64,000 nucleotides of DNA from Solimonas sp041659605 (GTDB taxonomy: Bacteria > Pseudomonadota > Gammaproteobacteria > Nevskiales > Nevskiaceae). The position numbers were made by a program, and so were the translations under genes. The notes below the pieces were generated by a model that was given only the letters and a program-made list of their open reading frames with translations, had not been told where the DNA came from and did no database searches. The stretch spans positions 1 to 64,000 of the forward strand of contig JBAZXW010000022.1 in NCBI GenBank assembly GCA_041659605.1. The letters are read 5' to 3'. Positions 50,025 to 57,387 of the stretch are shown in pieces (the first letter of the stretch is position 1; the number at the start of each line of letters is the position of its first letter).

Positions 50025-50345
50025 ATGGACACCTTTGCTTACGTGATGCTATGCGCGCTGGTGTGTGGGCCTTCGCTAATCGCCATTTCCAGCGCCGTGA
50101 AGAGGAATCGCGACGGCAAGCCCCGTTCTCGCGCGATCAACGTAATGTTGGTGGCCAGCCTTCTGGTAGGGGTTACTTGCGGTGGCGCGCTAATGGTCTT
50201 TGCAGTAGTTTGTTTGCAGGTGAAAACGTTCGTGACGCTTGCCTTCGGACTCTTCAGCATCATGTTGTCGTTTGTGCCGCTTTATATTGCTTACTGGGCA
50301 CTGCGCGCGCTCAACGGCGCTGAACGGTGGCACGGGCAGGGGTAG
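50025..50345 (+). CDS. Cassette 2, second gene: three-helix membrane protein
   Basis: 106 aa, ATG 50025. Helices at about 5-24, 40-65 and 70-94. A basic loop RNRDGKPRSR faces the cytoplasm by the positive-inside rule. Follows the first membrane protein of this cassette with a 2-bp gap, so the two may associate. Family not recognised. Confidence 0.6.
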   Translation: MDTFAYVMLCALVCGPSLIAISSAVKRNRDGKPRSRAINVMLVASLLVGVTCGGALMVFAVVCLQVKTFVTLAFGLFSIMLSFVPLYIAYWALRALNGAERWHGQG

Positions 50346-50364
50346 TAATGCATCACGTCGTGCC

Positions 50365-50433
50365 GCCCAACAAGTGCTTGCAGTGGGACGTCCTCGCCTT
50401 CGGCGAGGCCGCCCCTGAAGCTGGGCGTTGGGC
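50365..50433 (+). other. attC2
   Basis: GCCCAAC ... GTTGGGC, 69 bp; inner stem GTCCTCGCC/GGCGAGGCC. Confidence 0.85.
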
Positions 50434-50450
50434 ATCAAGGGAGACCTGAA

Positions 50451-50950
50451 GTGAGCCTTGCCCGTCTACTCGTGCTTATCTCGCTCACGCAAGCAGTCGG
50501 TGCGTGCGCCGTTTCTTCGCCAATCGAAGACGGAGGGAGTAGCAAGTCGCAGTTTGAGAAAGCCCTCATCTACGACGGTGAACGCAAGCAGATCCAACCG
50601 CCGCTGCCGGGCATTGAGACCCACCGCGTCTTTCATCAAGGTTCAACTGGGTTTACGCCCGTATCAGCCGTACGTAATAGCGCAATGGAACGCGTAGTGG
50701 AGTTCTGCAAGTTCAAAGGGCGGAGCCGTATCTTGTCGAGGAAACCACCTCCAAGCCGCCACACATTCTAGGCAACTGGCCGAGAATTGAGATTGTATTT
50801 TCTTGCGTAGCTGTTGCGTCTAATTCAGAAGCAGCACCCCAAGGTCAAGATAAATATGACCAACTCCGAAAACTGAAGTCGTTGCTCGATGACGGGGCCA
50901 TATCGCAGGAGGAGTACGAGAAGGAAAAGCGGAGGCTCCTTGCTCAATGA
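50451..50950 (+). pseudogene. Cassette 3: lipoprotein with C-terminal SHOCT domain, broken by a frameshift
   Basis: GTG 50451 with GGGAG upstream opens a lipoprotein signal (lipobox VGAC). The frame runs to about 50720 in CKFKG, then switches frame (consistent with loss of one base in AAAGGG): the second frame reads KPPHILGNWPRIEIVFSCV and ends in a textbook SHOCT motif, KYDQLRKLKSLLDDGAIS followed by EEYEKEKRRLL, stopping at 50950 just before attC3. Unshifted, the first frame stops at 50771. Either a recent mutation or a base-calling error. Confidence 0.7.
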
Positions 50951-50951
50951 T

Positions 50952-51029
50952 GCCCAACAGTCGGTTCCACCCGACGTCCCTGCCGCCGCTTCGCGCCGTC
51001 AGGGCCGCGGGTGAACCTGAGCGTTGGGC
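50952..51029 (+). other. attC3
   Basis: GCCCAAC ... GTTGGGC, 78 bp, inner GACGTCCCTGCCGCCGCTTC. Confidence 0.85.
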
Positions 51030-51032
51030 CTC

Positions 51033-51296
51033 ATGAGAAGCAAAGCACTCGTCGCGCTCGGGTCCTTCCTCTGCCTGAGCATAGCGTTTGGGCTTTTGGC
51101 TATATTTGTTCATCCAGTATTTCTGGGAGGCGTCGTGGTCTCGGCTGTCGCACACGGTGTCTGGCTTATGAGTCTTTCGTGCCCGCAGTGTGGTGCTTCA
51201 ATTCTGTGGCGTACCCACATCGTGTTCGGAGTGCAGCTGTCGGCCTTCTCGCCATGGCCACCTCATCTATGCCCACAGTGCGGTCGTGCGTTATGA
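51033..51296 (+). CDS. Cassette 4: membrane protein with zinc-ribbon cysteines
   Basis: 87 aa, ATG 51033, 3 bases after attC3. Two helices at about 8-27 and 31-48, then CPQCGASILW and CPQCGRAL, a four-cysteine zinc ribbon at the cytoplasmic end. The CPxCG pairs suggest metal binding. Family not recognised. Confidence 0.65.
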   Translation: MRSKALVALGSFLCLSIAFGLLAIFVHPVFLGGVVVSAVAHGVWLMSLSCPQCGASILWRTHIVFGVQLSAFSPWPPHLCPQCGRAL

Positions 51297-51327
51297 GCGT
51301 GCGTTTAATGAGCGGCGCACGCGTGAT

Positions 51328-51405
51328 GCCCAACCATTGCATGCAGCCGACGTATTTGCCTCCGCTTCGCTACGGCAAATCCGCGGCTGATGCTCGGCGT
51401 TGGGC
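51328..51405 (+). other. attC4
   Basis: GCCCAAC ... GTTGGGC, 78 bp; inner stem GTATTTGCC/GGCAAAT. Confidence 0.85.
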
Positions 51406-51414
51406 CTACTAGAA

Positions 51415-51909
51415 ATGAATCGCTTACTTGCAGGTCTGCTAGCCGCCTTCTCATTCAACTCGGTTGGCCACGCGCAAAGTTCATTCATAAGCACGTCTCA
51501 GGTAGCCACGCGGGAGTTCATGCAGTCTGTCGGCGGAATACAAGTTGGAGAAGCACAACAGACAGCGCCGGGGTTCTGGTCTGTTCCTATTTTTTGTGAT
51601 GTCAGCGGATTGAAGACAGTCACCCAAAAGCCAACGACAATGAACTCTGGCTTGGTTGTCACAAAAGTGCTTCAGCAGGTTCAGGACTTCGAGCTACGCA
51701 TTTCTGTTGTCACAAACACCGCTCTTAGTGGCAATGCGTCGTCAACCTGCCCCACCGTCACGCTTGCACAAGCCCGTCCAGGCACTTATACGGTTGTTTA
51801 CCTAGAGCGGGACCGTGCAACCCACAAAATCGGCGTGGTAACGCTAGGGCAGGCCCAACAAGGGGTTCAAGGGCCGACGTCTCCGCCTTCGGCGGAGCCG
51901 CGCCCTTAA
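51415..51909 (+). CDS. Cassette 5: exported hypothetical protein
   Basis: 164 aa, signal peptide ending GHA-QS, then a mostly beta mature domain with two cysteines (FCDVS, STCPT). The reading frame continues through attC5, so the last about 18 residues (from QQGVQGPTS on) are encoded by the recombination site. Family not recognised. Confidence 0.6.
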   Translation: MNRLLAGLLAAFSFNSVGHAQSSFISTSQVATREFMQSVGGIQVGEAQQTAPGFWSVPIFCDVSGLKTVTQKPTTMNSGLVVTKVLQQVQDFELRISVVTNTALSGNASSTCPTVTLAQARPGTYTVVYLERDRATHKIGVVTLGQAQQGVQGPTSPPSAEPRP

Positions 51910-51923
51910 CCCGGGCGTTAGAC
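51853..51923 (+). other. attC5
   Basis: GCCCAAC ... GTTAGAC, 71 bp; lies inside the 3' end of the cassette-5 gene. Confidence 0.85.
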
Positions 51924-51930
51924 CCCACTA

Positions 51931-52305
51931 ATGCAACTGTCAGAACATCAGTACAACGAGCCGGCGCTGCGGCAGTTCGGCGAAGAAGCGACGACGTTGT
52001 TGCTTGCCGGCAGGTTTGATGACTTGGCGAATCGCTTTGGTTACGCAATCGCCAATGGCCGTGAGCCGGCGAAGGCAATCGAAGACGATTTCACCGGAGC
52101 GCTATCCGGCAGCGGAGTAGACGAAGCAAGAAAGGCGAAGCACGCCGTGTTCGTAAAGCACTTCAAACAAAATGACACAAAGCTGCTGGCCTTGGTTGAG
52201 TCACGAATCACCCTCAGCGCGGATAAGACACTACTCGTCGAGCTCATCGTCGCTGCGGCACCCGAAGGTAAGCGTCTCTACCTGGAGCAAATAAGTGGTG
52301 TCTAA
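51931..52305 (+). CDS. Cassette 6: hypothetical cytosolic protein
   Basis: 124 aa, ATG 51931. Mostly helical, no signal or membrane segment; acidic and hydrophilic with an IEDDF...GSGVDEARK central part. The cassette begins TTAGAC and its R'' box is GTCTAAC, an exact self-complement. Family not recognised. Confidence 0.55.
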   Translation: MQLSEHQYNEPALRQFGEEATTLLLAGRFDDLANRFGYAIANGREPAKAIEDDFTGALSGSGVDEARKAKHAVFVKHFKQNDTKLLALVESRITLSADKTLLVELIVAAAPEGKRLYLEQISGV

Positions 52306-52369
52306 CAAGCAGGTCCAGCCGACAAATTCGCGCTGCGCGCGAATTTGCGGCTGAACTGCGGCGTTGGGC
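52300..52369 (+). other. attC6
   Basis: GTCTAAC ... GTTGGGC, 70 bp, inner stem CAAATTCGC/GCGAATTTG. Confidence 0.85.
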
Positions 52370-52376
52370 GTAAACC

Positions 52377-52829
52377 ATGGCAAGCAGAAAGCGGCTGCGA
52401 AGTGTGTGCCACAGCATCGCGCACCATGCGGTTAGCGGCTTGTCGTACATCCATCCGCACGTGCTTCGTGCTTGTCGCTCTGCCGGTCTTCCCGCCATGA
52501 AGGTAGACATGCTTGATGCCGAGCCATGTCCGGCAGAGTTCCGAGGCCTTGAGCCGTTGCGCTTATCTCTTCGAGCACTGAAAGAGAAGCTTGAGGGCAT
52601 TCTCTCGGCAGAGGGCTTTAGTTCGTCGGAGCTCGTCATCGCCACCTTGCAGTTCTCCCCAGATCCCGCCCAGCATGACGACCATTGCAGCGTTTGCTGC
52701 GCTACGCTTCAAACAGCGGAAGGCGAGCCGGTAGAGTGCGTCGTTGACTATCTCGGGAATAAGCGCGCCCAACAAGGTGCTGCAGCCGACGCCCTTGCCG
52801 CCGCTTCGCGTCGTCAAGGCCGCGGCTGA
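52377..52829 (+). CDS. Cassette 7: hypothetical protein with attC-encoded tail
   Basis: 150 aa, ATG 52377. First about 128 residues are the gene proper, with HH and CC pairs (HDDHCSVCCATLQT) that could bind metal. The rest (RAQQGAAADALAAASRRQ..) is translated from attC7. The same tail, ASRRQGRG, ends the HigA antitoxin of cassette 14, because both genes read into attC in the same frame. Confidence 0.6.
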   Translation: MASRKRLRSVCHSIAHHAVSGLSYIHPHVLRACRSAGLPAMKVDMLDAEPCPAEFRGLEPLRLSLRALKEKLEGILSAEGFSSSELVIATLQFSPDPAQHDDHCSVCCATLQTAEGEPVECVVDYLGNKRAQQGAAADALAAASRRQGRG

Positions 52830-52844
52830 GCACGAGCGTTATGC
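52767..52844 (+). other. attC7
   Basis: GCCCAAC ... GTTATGC, 78 bp. The right box breaks the GTTRRRY rule, but the next cassette's GCATAAC matches it exactly. Confidence 0.8.
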
Positions 52845-52851
52845 GTAACAG

Positions 52852-53223
52852 ATGACGTCCGCTGATCTCGTCACGAGCACCATGCGCCGAGTAACGTCGC
52901 GGGGCTTCGATCCGCACACGGCGTCGTGGGAGCACAAGGTCTGCGTGTTGCTTCATGCAGCCCAAGGCATCATTGACAATGGCGGGTTTAAATACCTCTT
53001 CGAGAGCCCATTCGAAGGAAACCCGGAGATGAAAGATTTCCCCCGGGTCTTTGAGGCCGTCGGAGCCATCTCATCTGCTGAGGCGGTTCGTGCGGCGCTC
53101 GCTCGTTCAGTGGACCCTCATACAAACTACGAAGATCTGAATCGTGTGCTGTGGAGAGAAAGTGAGCAGAACTATGCCTTGCTTGAGCAGTACATCAGAG
53201 CGCATGAAAGCAGTTACGCATAA
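52852..53223 (+). CDS. Cassette 8: DUF4375 (DMP19-like) protein
   Basis: 123 aa, ATG 52852. VLLHAAQGIIDNGGFKYLFES and VGAISSAEAVRAALARS match DUF4375, which includes the DNA-mimic protein DMP19 of Neisseria. Acidic surface residues near the end (EDLNR, ESEQN). A cassette-borne member might block a DNA-binding protein; that is inference. Confidence 0.65.
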   Translation: MTSADLVTSTMRRVTSRGFDPHTASWEHKVCVLLHAAQGIIDNGGFKYLFESPFEGNPEMKDFPRVFEAVGAISSAEAVRAALARSVDPHTNYEDLNRVLWRESEQNYALLEQYIRAHESSYA

Positions 53224-53286
53224 CCATCGCATGCAGCCGACGTGCCCGCCTTGCGGCGGTCACGCGGCTGATGCGGGGCGTTGGGC
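53218..53286 (+). other. attC8
   Basis: GCATAAC ... GTTGGGC, 69 bp; its R'' is the exact complement of the cassette's leading TTATGC. Confidence 0.8.
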
Positions 53287-53292
53287 GTCGCG

Positions 53293-53538
53293 ATGAATAC
53301 GAGCGTGAAGAAACGAGCTCAGATCGTTCTGGCCTGGTATATCGGTTTCTGCATTTTTGGCACTCTTCTTCTCATAGGCGGAGTTGGTGCGGAGTTCTAT
53401 GCTGAGTGGGGTCCGCTGAAGAGGCTGGCGTTGGTGTTGTTTGGCGCACCGCTAATCCCGCTCGGGTACATTGCGGCACAGCTCATCTTGGAGGCCGTGG
53501 CACTTGCTCTTAAAGCCGTCTTCACGCGCTCACCATAA
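53293..53538 (+). CDS. Cassette 9: two-helix membrane protein
   Basis: 81 aa, ATG 53293. Helices at about 11-33 and 45-72. Family not recognised. Small membrane proteins recur in cassettes 2, 4, 9, 10, 15 and in the distal gene at 60649. Confidence 0.6.
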   Translation: MNTSVKKRAQIVLAWYIGFCIFGTLLLIGGVGAEFYAEWGPLKRLALVLFGAPLIPLGYIAAQLILEAVALALKAVFTRSP

Positions 53539-53544
53539 AGCGCC

Positions 53545-53610
53545 GCCCAACCAGGCGCTCCATCCGACGGCCCCGCTTCGCGGGGCCGCGGCTGAGCGCC
53601 GGCGTTGGGC
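53545..53610 (+). other. attC9
   Basis: GCCCAAC ... GTTGGGC, 66 bp; inner GACGGCCCC/GGGGCCG. Confidence 0.85.
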
Positions 53611-53706
53611 GACATCAGGTCTGTGCCGGGTTGCCAACGCCCGCGCAAGCATAAAGCTATGCTTGCAGGTACCTGTGCGCCCCGGTCTCTCTACATGCAT
53701 TACATC

Positions 53707-54006
53707 ATGACCGATCCAACACTTGAAGCAATGAAATCCGACCTGGCGTCCCGACAACAGGCTGAGTTGGCGCTGCTATTGAAGCAGGCGCGCGGCGTCG
53801 GAGTTCGAACATGGCTTGAGTTGGCATCGGTCCTTCTCATAGGGATTCCGCTCGTATATATGGCAACGCGCACGAGCCCTGGAGATTCGGTGATGAGTTG
53901 GGTCCTCTTGCTTATATGCTCATCTGCGTTCACTGCCGTCCAAACAAACCGACGCCTCGCGGCACTCACCGCTCTGGTCGAGCGCCTTCTTTCCAGAGAC
54001 TCATAA
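53707..54006 (+). CDS. Cassette 10: small membrane protein
   Basis: 99 aa from ATG 53707 (ATG 53695 and 53659 are upstream alternatives; no Shine-Dalgarno decides). Hydrophilic helical N-terminus of about 35 residues, then two hydrophobic helices (WLELASVLLIGIPLVYM; SWVLLLICSSAFTAV). Family not recognised. Confidence 0.5.
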   Translation: MTDPTLEAMKSDLASRQQAELALLLKQARGVGVRTWLELASVLLIGIPLVYMATRTSPGDSVMSWVLLLICSSAFTAVQTNRRLAALTALVERLLSRDS

Positions 54007-54015
54007 GGCTATGTC

Positions 54016-54081
54016 GCCCAACAACAAGATGCAGGGGACGTTCCCGCTTCGCGGGAACATCCCTGATCTTGAGCGTTGGAC
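54016..54081 (+). other. attC10
   Basis: GCCCAAC ... GTTGGAC, 66 bp; inner GGGACGTTCCCGC/GCGGGAACATCCC. Confidence 0.85.
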
Positions 54082-54098
54082 CTCATAAGGGGAGAGTT

Positions 54099-54662
54099 AT
54101 GAATCGTCTCGTAGTGGTGCTTGCAGCTCTTCTCTCATTTGGGGCCATCGCTCAATCCGAGTTTCCCCCTCCGCCTGCTGGTTATACCTGGGTGAATTGT
54201 CCAGAATCCAAGAGCGCGTACTTAAAACCGGATGGCTGGTTTTTTAAGAAGGTCGAAAAGCAATCCGGCACTTGGGGCTACTTTTTCACAAAAGAGAACA
54301 TCGACAAACAGGGAGCCTTCACGACGGGGCTCTCGGTGAATATTGTCACCAAGGTGCCCGCCAAGAGCGGCGCGCCAGCGCCTGACTACGCAGCTGCATT
54401 CATTAATGAAGCAGCTCAAGCCAATAAGATGCTGGTTGAGCCTTGGCACAAAAAGCTCGGTCCGTTTCATCAGTATGGCGTTCGAACCTTAGTTTCCGAC
54501 CCAAAAGGTGGAGACTTCATCACCCACATGCTGGCCATCGGCAATGAGGACACCGGCACCGTTTACGTTCTCAACTTTGAAGCTCCAGCAGCCTCTTGGG
54601 AGGCCGCATGGAAGGTAAGAGAGCCGATTCTTAAGAAGTTCTTAATTGATACGGACGTATGA
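54099..54662 (+). CDS. Cassette 11: exported hypothetical protein
   Basis: 187 aa, ATG 54099 preceded by GGGGAG. Signal peptide (AIA-QS). The mature domain begins FPPPPAGYTWVNCPESKSA and has the WGYFFTKENI..F-TGLSVNIV pattern of a small alpha/beta secreted domain; unknown family. Its attC is interrupted by the IS element that follows. Confidence 0.6.
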   Translation: MNRLVVVLAALLSFGAIAQSEFPPPPAGYTWVNCPESKSAYLKPDGWFFKKVEKQSGTWGYFFTKENIDKQGAFTTGLSVNIVTKVPAKSGAPAPDYAAAFINEAAQANKMLVEPWHKKLGPFHQYGVRTLVSDPKGGDFITHMLAIGNEDTGTVYVLNFEAPAASWEAAWKVREPILKKFLIDTDV

Positions 54663-54663
54663 T

Positions 54664-54679
54664 GTCCAACCAACGGTTC
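54664..54679 (+). other. Left fragment of attC11
   Basis: GTCCAAC followed by CAACGGTTC, cut at 54680 by the IS. GTCCAAC complements the cassette's leading TTGGAC. No matching right part of this attC follows the IS. Confidence 0.7.
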
Positions 54680-54729
54680 TGAACCGCCCCGGATAACTCG
54701 GAGGCTCCATCACTTGAGAGAATGGAGCC

Positions 54730-55053
54730 ATGACCAGAGCATCGAAGTTTGCCCCGGAAGTGCAAAAGCGCGCGGTCCGGATGGTGTCGGAGCACGCGGC
54801 GCAGTACACATCGCAGTGGGCGGCGATCGAATCGATCGCGGCCAAGATCGGTTGTACTGCTGAGACCCTGCGGCGCTGGGTGCGCCAGGGCGAGCGAGAC
54901 GCCGGCGTGAGGCCTGGCCTAACCACGGCAGAGGGCGAGCGCATCAAGGCGCTGGAGCGCGAGAATCGCGAGCTGCGGCAGGCCAACGAGATCCTGCGCA
55001 AGGCGTCAGCATATTTTGCCCAGGCGGAGCTCGACCGCCCGTTCAAACGATGA
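54730..55053 (+). CDS. IS3-family OrfA
   Basis: 107 aa. HTH (SIAAKIGCTAETLRRWVRQG, about 35-54) and a leucine-zipper-type helix (IKALERENRELRQANEILRKA). Its stop overlaps the orfB start (ATGA). Confidence 0.88.
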   Translation: MTRASKFAPEVQKRAVRMVSEHAAQYTSQWAAIESIAAKIGCTAETLRRWVRQGERDAGVRPGLTTAEGERIKALERENRELRQANEILRKASAYFAQAELDRPFKR

Positions 55054-55955
55054 AGGCGTTCATCGACGAGCACCGCGACGTCTACGGGGTCGAGCCGATC
55101 TGCAAGGTACTGCCGATCGCTCCGTCGACGTACTACGCACACGTGGCTCGGGAGGCTGACCCACAGCGCCGTTCCGCGAGGGACCAACGGGATCGAGCGC
55201 TGACGCCGGAGATCGAGCGTGTCTGGAACGACAACTTCCAGGTCTACGGCGTGCGCAAGGTATGGCGGCAGCTTCGGCGCGAAGGCTTCGACGTGGCCCG
55301 CTGTACCGTTGTGCGCCTGATGAAGCGCCTGGGCCTGCGCGGCGTCATCCGCGGCAAGTCGGTGCGCACGACGGTGAGCGATGCGAACGCGCCGTGCCCG
55401 CTGGACCATGTCCGTCGTCACTTCAAAGCGGATCGCCCTAACAAGCTGTGGGTGTCCGACTTCACCTACGTATCGACTTGGCAGGGCTTCGTCTATGTCG
55501 CCTTTGTCATCGACGTCTTCGCCCGTCGCATCGTGGGCTGGCGCGCTTCGTCCGTGGCCCGGACCGACTTTGTGCTCGACGCTCTGGAGCAGGCGCTGCA
55601 CGAGCGCAAACCGGTCGGCCCGGATCGCCTGGTCCATCACAGCGATCGCGGCGTGCAGTACGTCTCGATTCGCTACACCGAGCGCCTGGCCGACGCCGGG
55701 CTGGAGCCGTCCGTGGGTAGCGTGGGCGATTCCTACGACAACGCTCTGGCCGAGACCATCAATGGCTTGTACAAGGCCGAGGTGATTCACCGGCGGCCCT
55801 CCTGGCAACGCAGCGAAGACGTCGAGTGGGCCACGCTGCAATGGGTGGACTGGTTTAACAATCGCCGACTGCTCGAACCCATCGGCAACATCCCACCGGC
55901 CGAAGCCGAGGAAGCCTACTATTCACAAATCCCCGAGTGCGCCATCGCGGCGTGA
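55050..55955 (+). CDS. IS3-family transposase OrfB
   Basis: 301 aa with the rve integrase core. DDE residues: D in KLWVSDFTYVST, D in VHHSDRGVQYVS and E in NALAETINGLYKAEV, with the K/R following at the IS3 distance. HTH_21 region before it (VYGVRKVWRQLRREG). Intact, so the element may still move. Programmed -1 frameshift to OrfA is usual in this family; here ATGA coupling is visible. Confidence 0.9.
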   Translation: MKAFIDEHRDVYGVEPICKVLPIAPSTYYAHVAREADPQRRSARDQRDRALTPEIERVWNDNFQVYGVRKVWRQLRREGFDVARCTVVRLMKRLGLRGVIRGKSVRTTVSDANAPCPLDHVRRHFKADRPNKLWVSDFTYVSTWQGFVYVAFVIDVFARRIVGWRASSVARTDFVLDALEQALHERKPVGPDRLVHHSDRGVQYVSIRYTERLADAGLEPSVGSVGDSYDNALAETINGLYKAEVIHRRPSWQRSEDVEWATLQWVDWFNNRRLLEPIGNIPPAEAEEAYYSQIPECAIAA

Positions 55956-55994
55956 CTCACACCAACGAGCCCCCGGGAAAGCCGGGGCGGTTCA

Positions 55995-56083
55995 GGTCCA
56001 ACGCAGCGAGGGTGCAGATCTTTGCGTGGGCCGCTCTGTTGTTCCTTTTAGGCATCGCGCTCTTTCGAGCACAGCGCGCATGA
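55995..56083 (+). pseudogene. Cassette 12 remnant: 3' end of a membrane-protein gene
   Basis: After the IS, a frame from GTG 56012 reads one hydrophobic helix (FAWAALLFLLGIALF) ending RAQRA. This is probably the tail of a cassette gene whose front was lost when the IS rearranged. Confidence 0.4.
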
Positions 56084-56084
56084 G

Positions 56085-56326
56085 CCACAACAAGGTGTTC
56101 CAGCGGACCGGACTCGCCCTGCGGGCTCGTCCGGCCACTGAACACCGGCGTTGAGGCTGTAGAAAAACCCCAGACGGCAAAAGAGCGACCAACAAATGTT
56201 CGCGACAGTCACGTCAAACCGGTTTCAGTGCGCTCAAGTACACCGTGAGCGCACTGACGCGAGCAAATTATCGAGCTGCGGCGCTGCTGGCCGTGCATCC
56301 CGACTTTTTCTACAGTCTCGTTGGAC
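56085..56326 (+). other. attC12, split by a MITE
   Basis: CCACAAC at 56085-56091 begins it; the left part ends GTT at 56150-56152, then the MITE, and GTTGGAC resumes at 56320-56326. Without the MITE the site is 72 bp and ends GTTGGAC. Confidence 0.75.
56153..56319. mobile_element. 167-bp MITE
   Basis: Terminal inverted repeats GAGGCTGTAGAAAAA (left) and GAGACTGTAGAAAAA (right, reverse complement), 14 of 15 matching. Flanked by GTT on both sides (3-bp target duplication). It holds a perfect 12-bp hairpin TCAGTGCGCTCA/TGAGCGCACTGA with a 9-nt loop at 56225-56257 and no credible ORF. A parent transposase is not in the window. Confidence 0.8.
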
Positions 56327-56361
56327 GACGCAAGAGGCCTAATTGCTCCGATCATCTTTCA

Positions 56362-56381
56362 GGTGTTACCATGGTGACACC
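56362..56381. promoter_or_regulatory. Operator of the cassette-13 toxin-antitoxin pair
   Basis: GGTGTTACCATGGTGACACC, a 20-bp inverted repeat with one mismatched pair (TT against CA), 17 bp before the antitoxin start; typical of ribbon-helix-helix autoregulation. Confidence 0.7.
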
Positions 56382-56398
56382 ACGCGGAGTGTCCGGAC

Positions 56399-56683
56399 AT
56401 GTCTACGACATCACTAAAGCTTCCTGAAGACTTAAAACAGCTTGCTGCGGCTGCTGCGAAGCAGCAGGGCGTCACGCCACATGCATTTATGGTTGATGCC
56501 ATTCGTGCTGCAGCCACAAATGCGGAGCGGCGAGCGCAGTTCGTCGCTGACGCCGTTGCCTCAAGAAAAGAAGCCATTAAATCCGGCAAGGGGTACGAGA
56601 TCGCGGAGGTGCATGCTTACCTGCGAGCTAGGGCTCAGGGTAAATCCGCACCAAAGCCAAGGGCAAAAACGTGGCGCGCGTAG
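56399..56683 (+). CDS. Cassette 13: ribbon-helix-helix antitoxin
   Basis: 94 aa, ATG 56399. STTSLKLPEDLKQLAAAAAK and TPHAFMVDAIRAAATNAERR are a CopG/ParD-like RHH fold (about 1-45). The C-terminal tail should wrap the toxin. Overlaps the toxin start by 13 bp. The palindrome just upstream is its likely operator. Confidence 0.82.
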   Translation: MSTTSLKLPEDLKQLAAAAAKQQGVTPHAFMVDAIRAAATNAERRAQFVADAVASRKEAIKSGKGYEIAEVHAYLRARAQGKSAPKPRAKTWRA

Positions 56684-56967
56684 TCTACGCGGAGCGAGCG
56701 CTCGCTGATCTTGGGCGGCTCACTGATTTCCTCTTGCAGGCTGAGCCCGCCGCTGCGTTGGAAACGGTAGATCTCGTCACCGAGGCGGTGCGAGTCCTTG
56801 AGAATCATCCGTTGATCGGGCGCTCCGCCGAGCAAGGGCTGAGAGAGCTCGTTATTTCCCGTGGAAAGTCTGGCTACATCGCGCTGTACAGCTATGAGCT
56901 GGAGCAGGATACGGTGCTTGTGCTTTCAGTACGACATCAACGTGAAGCTGGCTATGTGCCGGAGTAG
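56671..56967 (+). CDS. Cassette 13: ParE/RelE-family toxin
   Basis: 98 aa from GTG 56671. RVVYAERALADLGRLTDFLLQ and ENHPLIGRSAEQGLRELVISR then YIALYSYELEQDTVLVLSVRHQREAGY match the ParE/RelE plasmid-stabilisation fold with its C-terminal RHQRE. It would inhibit gyrase or cleave mRNA; the subclass is not fixed. Stabilises the cassette array. Confidence 0.85.
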   Translation: MARVVYAERALADLGRLTDFLLQAEPAAALETVDLVTEAVRVLENHPLIGRSAEQGLRELVISRGKSGYIALYSYELEQDTVLVLSVRHQREAGYVPE

Positions 56968-56977
56968 ATGGCGTGTC

Positions 56978-57047
56978 GTCCAACAACAGGTTCCAGTGGG
57001 ACGTCTCCGCCTTCGGCGGAGCCGCCCCCTGAATCTGAGCGTTGGCC
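56978..57047 (+). other. attC13
   Basis: GTCCAAC ... GTTGGCC, 70 bp. GTCCAAC exactly complements TTGGAC, the base run found immediately after the MITE. Confidence 0.85.
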
Positions 57048-57062
57048 CGCAAATAGGCATGC

Positions 57063-57091
57063 TTTACGTTAATCACGCGGCGCGTTACTAT
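57063..57091 (+). promoter_or_regulatory. Cassette-14 promoter
   Basis: TTTACG, 17 bp, TACTAT. The predicted start of transcription (about 57097) coincides with the GTG of the toxin gene, so the message would be leaderless. Confidence 0.55.
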
Positions 57092-57096
57092 ATGGC

Positions 57097-57375
57097 GTGA
57101 TCAGATCGTTCGCCTGTGCCGACACTGAGTCTCTTGCGCGTGGCGAGCGCGTCAGGCGCTTCGTAAACATTGCGTCTGTCGCTCGTCGCAAGCTGAGACA
57201 GCTTGAGATCTCAGCCCGGCTGGACGACCTGCGAGTGCCGCCTGGCAATCATCTCGAGGCATTGAAGGGTGATAGAGCAGGCCAGTACAGCATTCGCATC
57301 AATGATCAGTGGCGCGTCTGCTTCCGCTGGACTGCCGCGGGAGCTGAAGACGTTGAGATAGTGGATTACCACTGA
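57097..57375 (+). CDS. higB: Cassette 14: HigB-family toxin
   Basis: 92 aa, GTG start. VRRFVNIASVARRKLRQLEIS and VPPGNHLEALKGDRAGQYSIR INDQWRVCFRW is the classic HigB pattern, ending EDVEIVDYH. A ribosome-dependent mRNA interferase. The HigA gene follows after 12 bp (toxin-first order, usual for hig). Likely the entire promoter lies in the cassette. Confidence 0.9.
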   Translation: MIRSFACADTESLARGERVRRFVNIASVARRKLRQLEISARLDDLRVPPGNHLEALKGDRAGQYSIRINDQWRVCFRWTAAGAEDVEIVDYH

Positions 57376-57387
57376 GAGAGGCAACAG

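Larger units (their letters stand above)
54680..55994 (+). mobile_element. IS3-family (IS51-like) insertion sequence
   Basis: 1315 bp. Imperfect 28-bp terminal inverted repeats begin TGAACCGCCCCGG at both ends and end GGAGGCTC/GGGGGCTC. Two overlapping ORFs of the orfA/orfB type. No 3-bp target duplication is visible (flanks TTC and GGT), suggesting an IS-mediated deletion or recombination after insertion in attC11. Confidence 0.88.
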
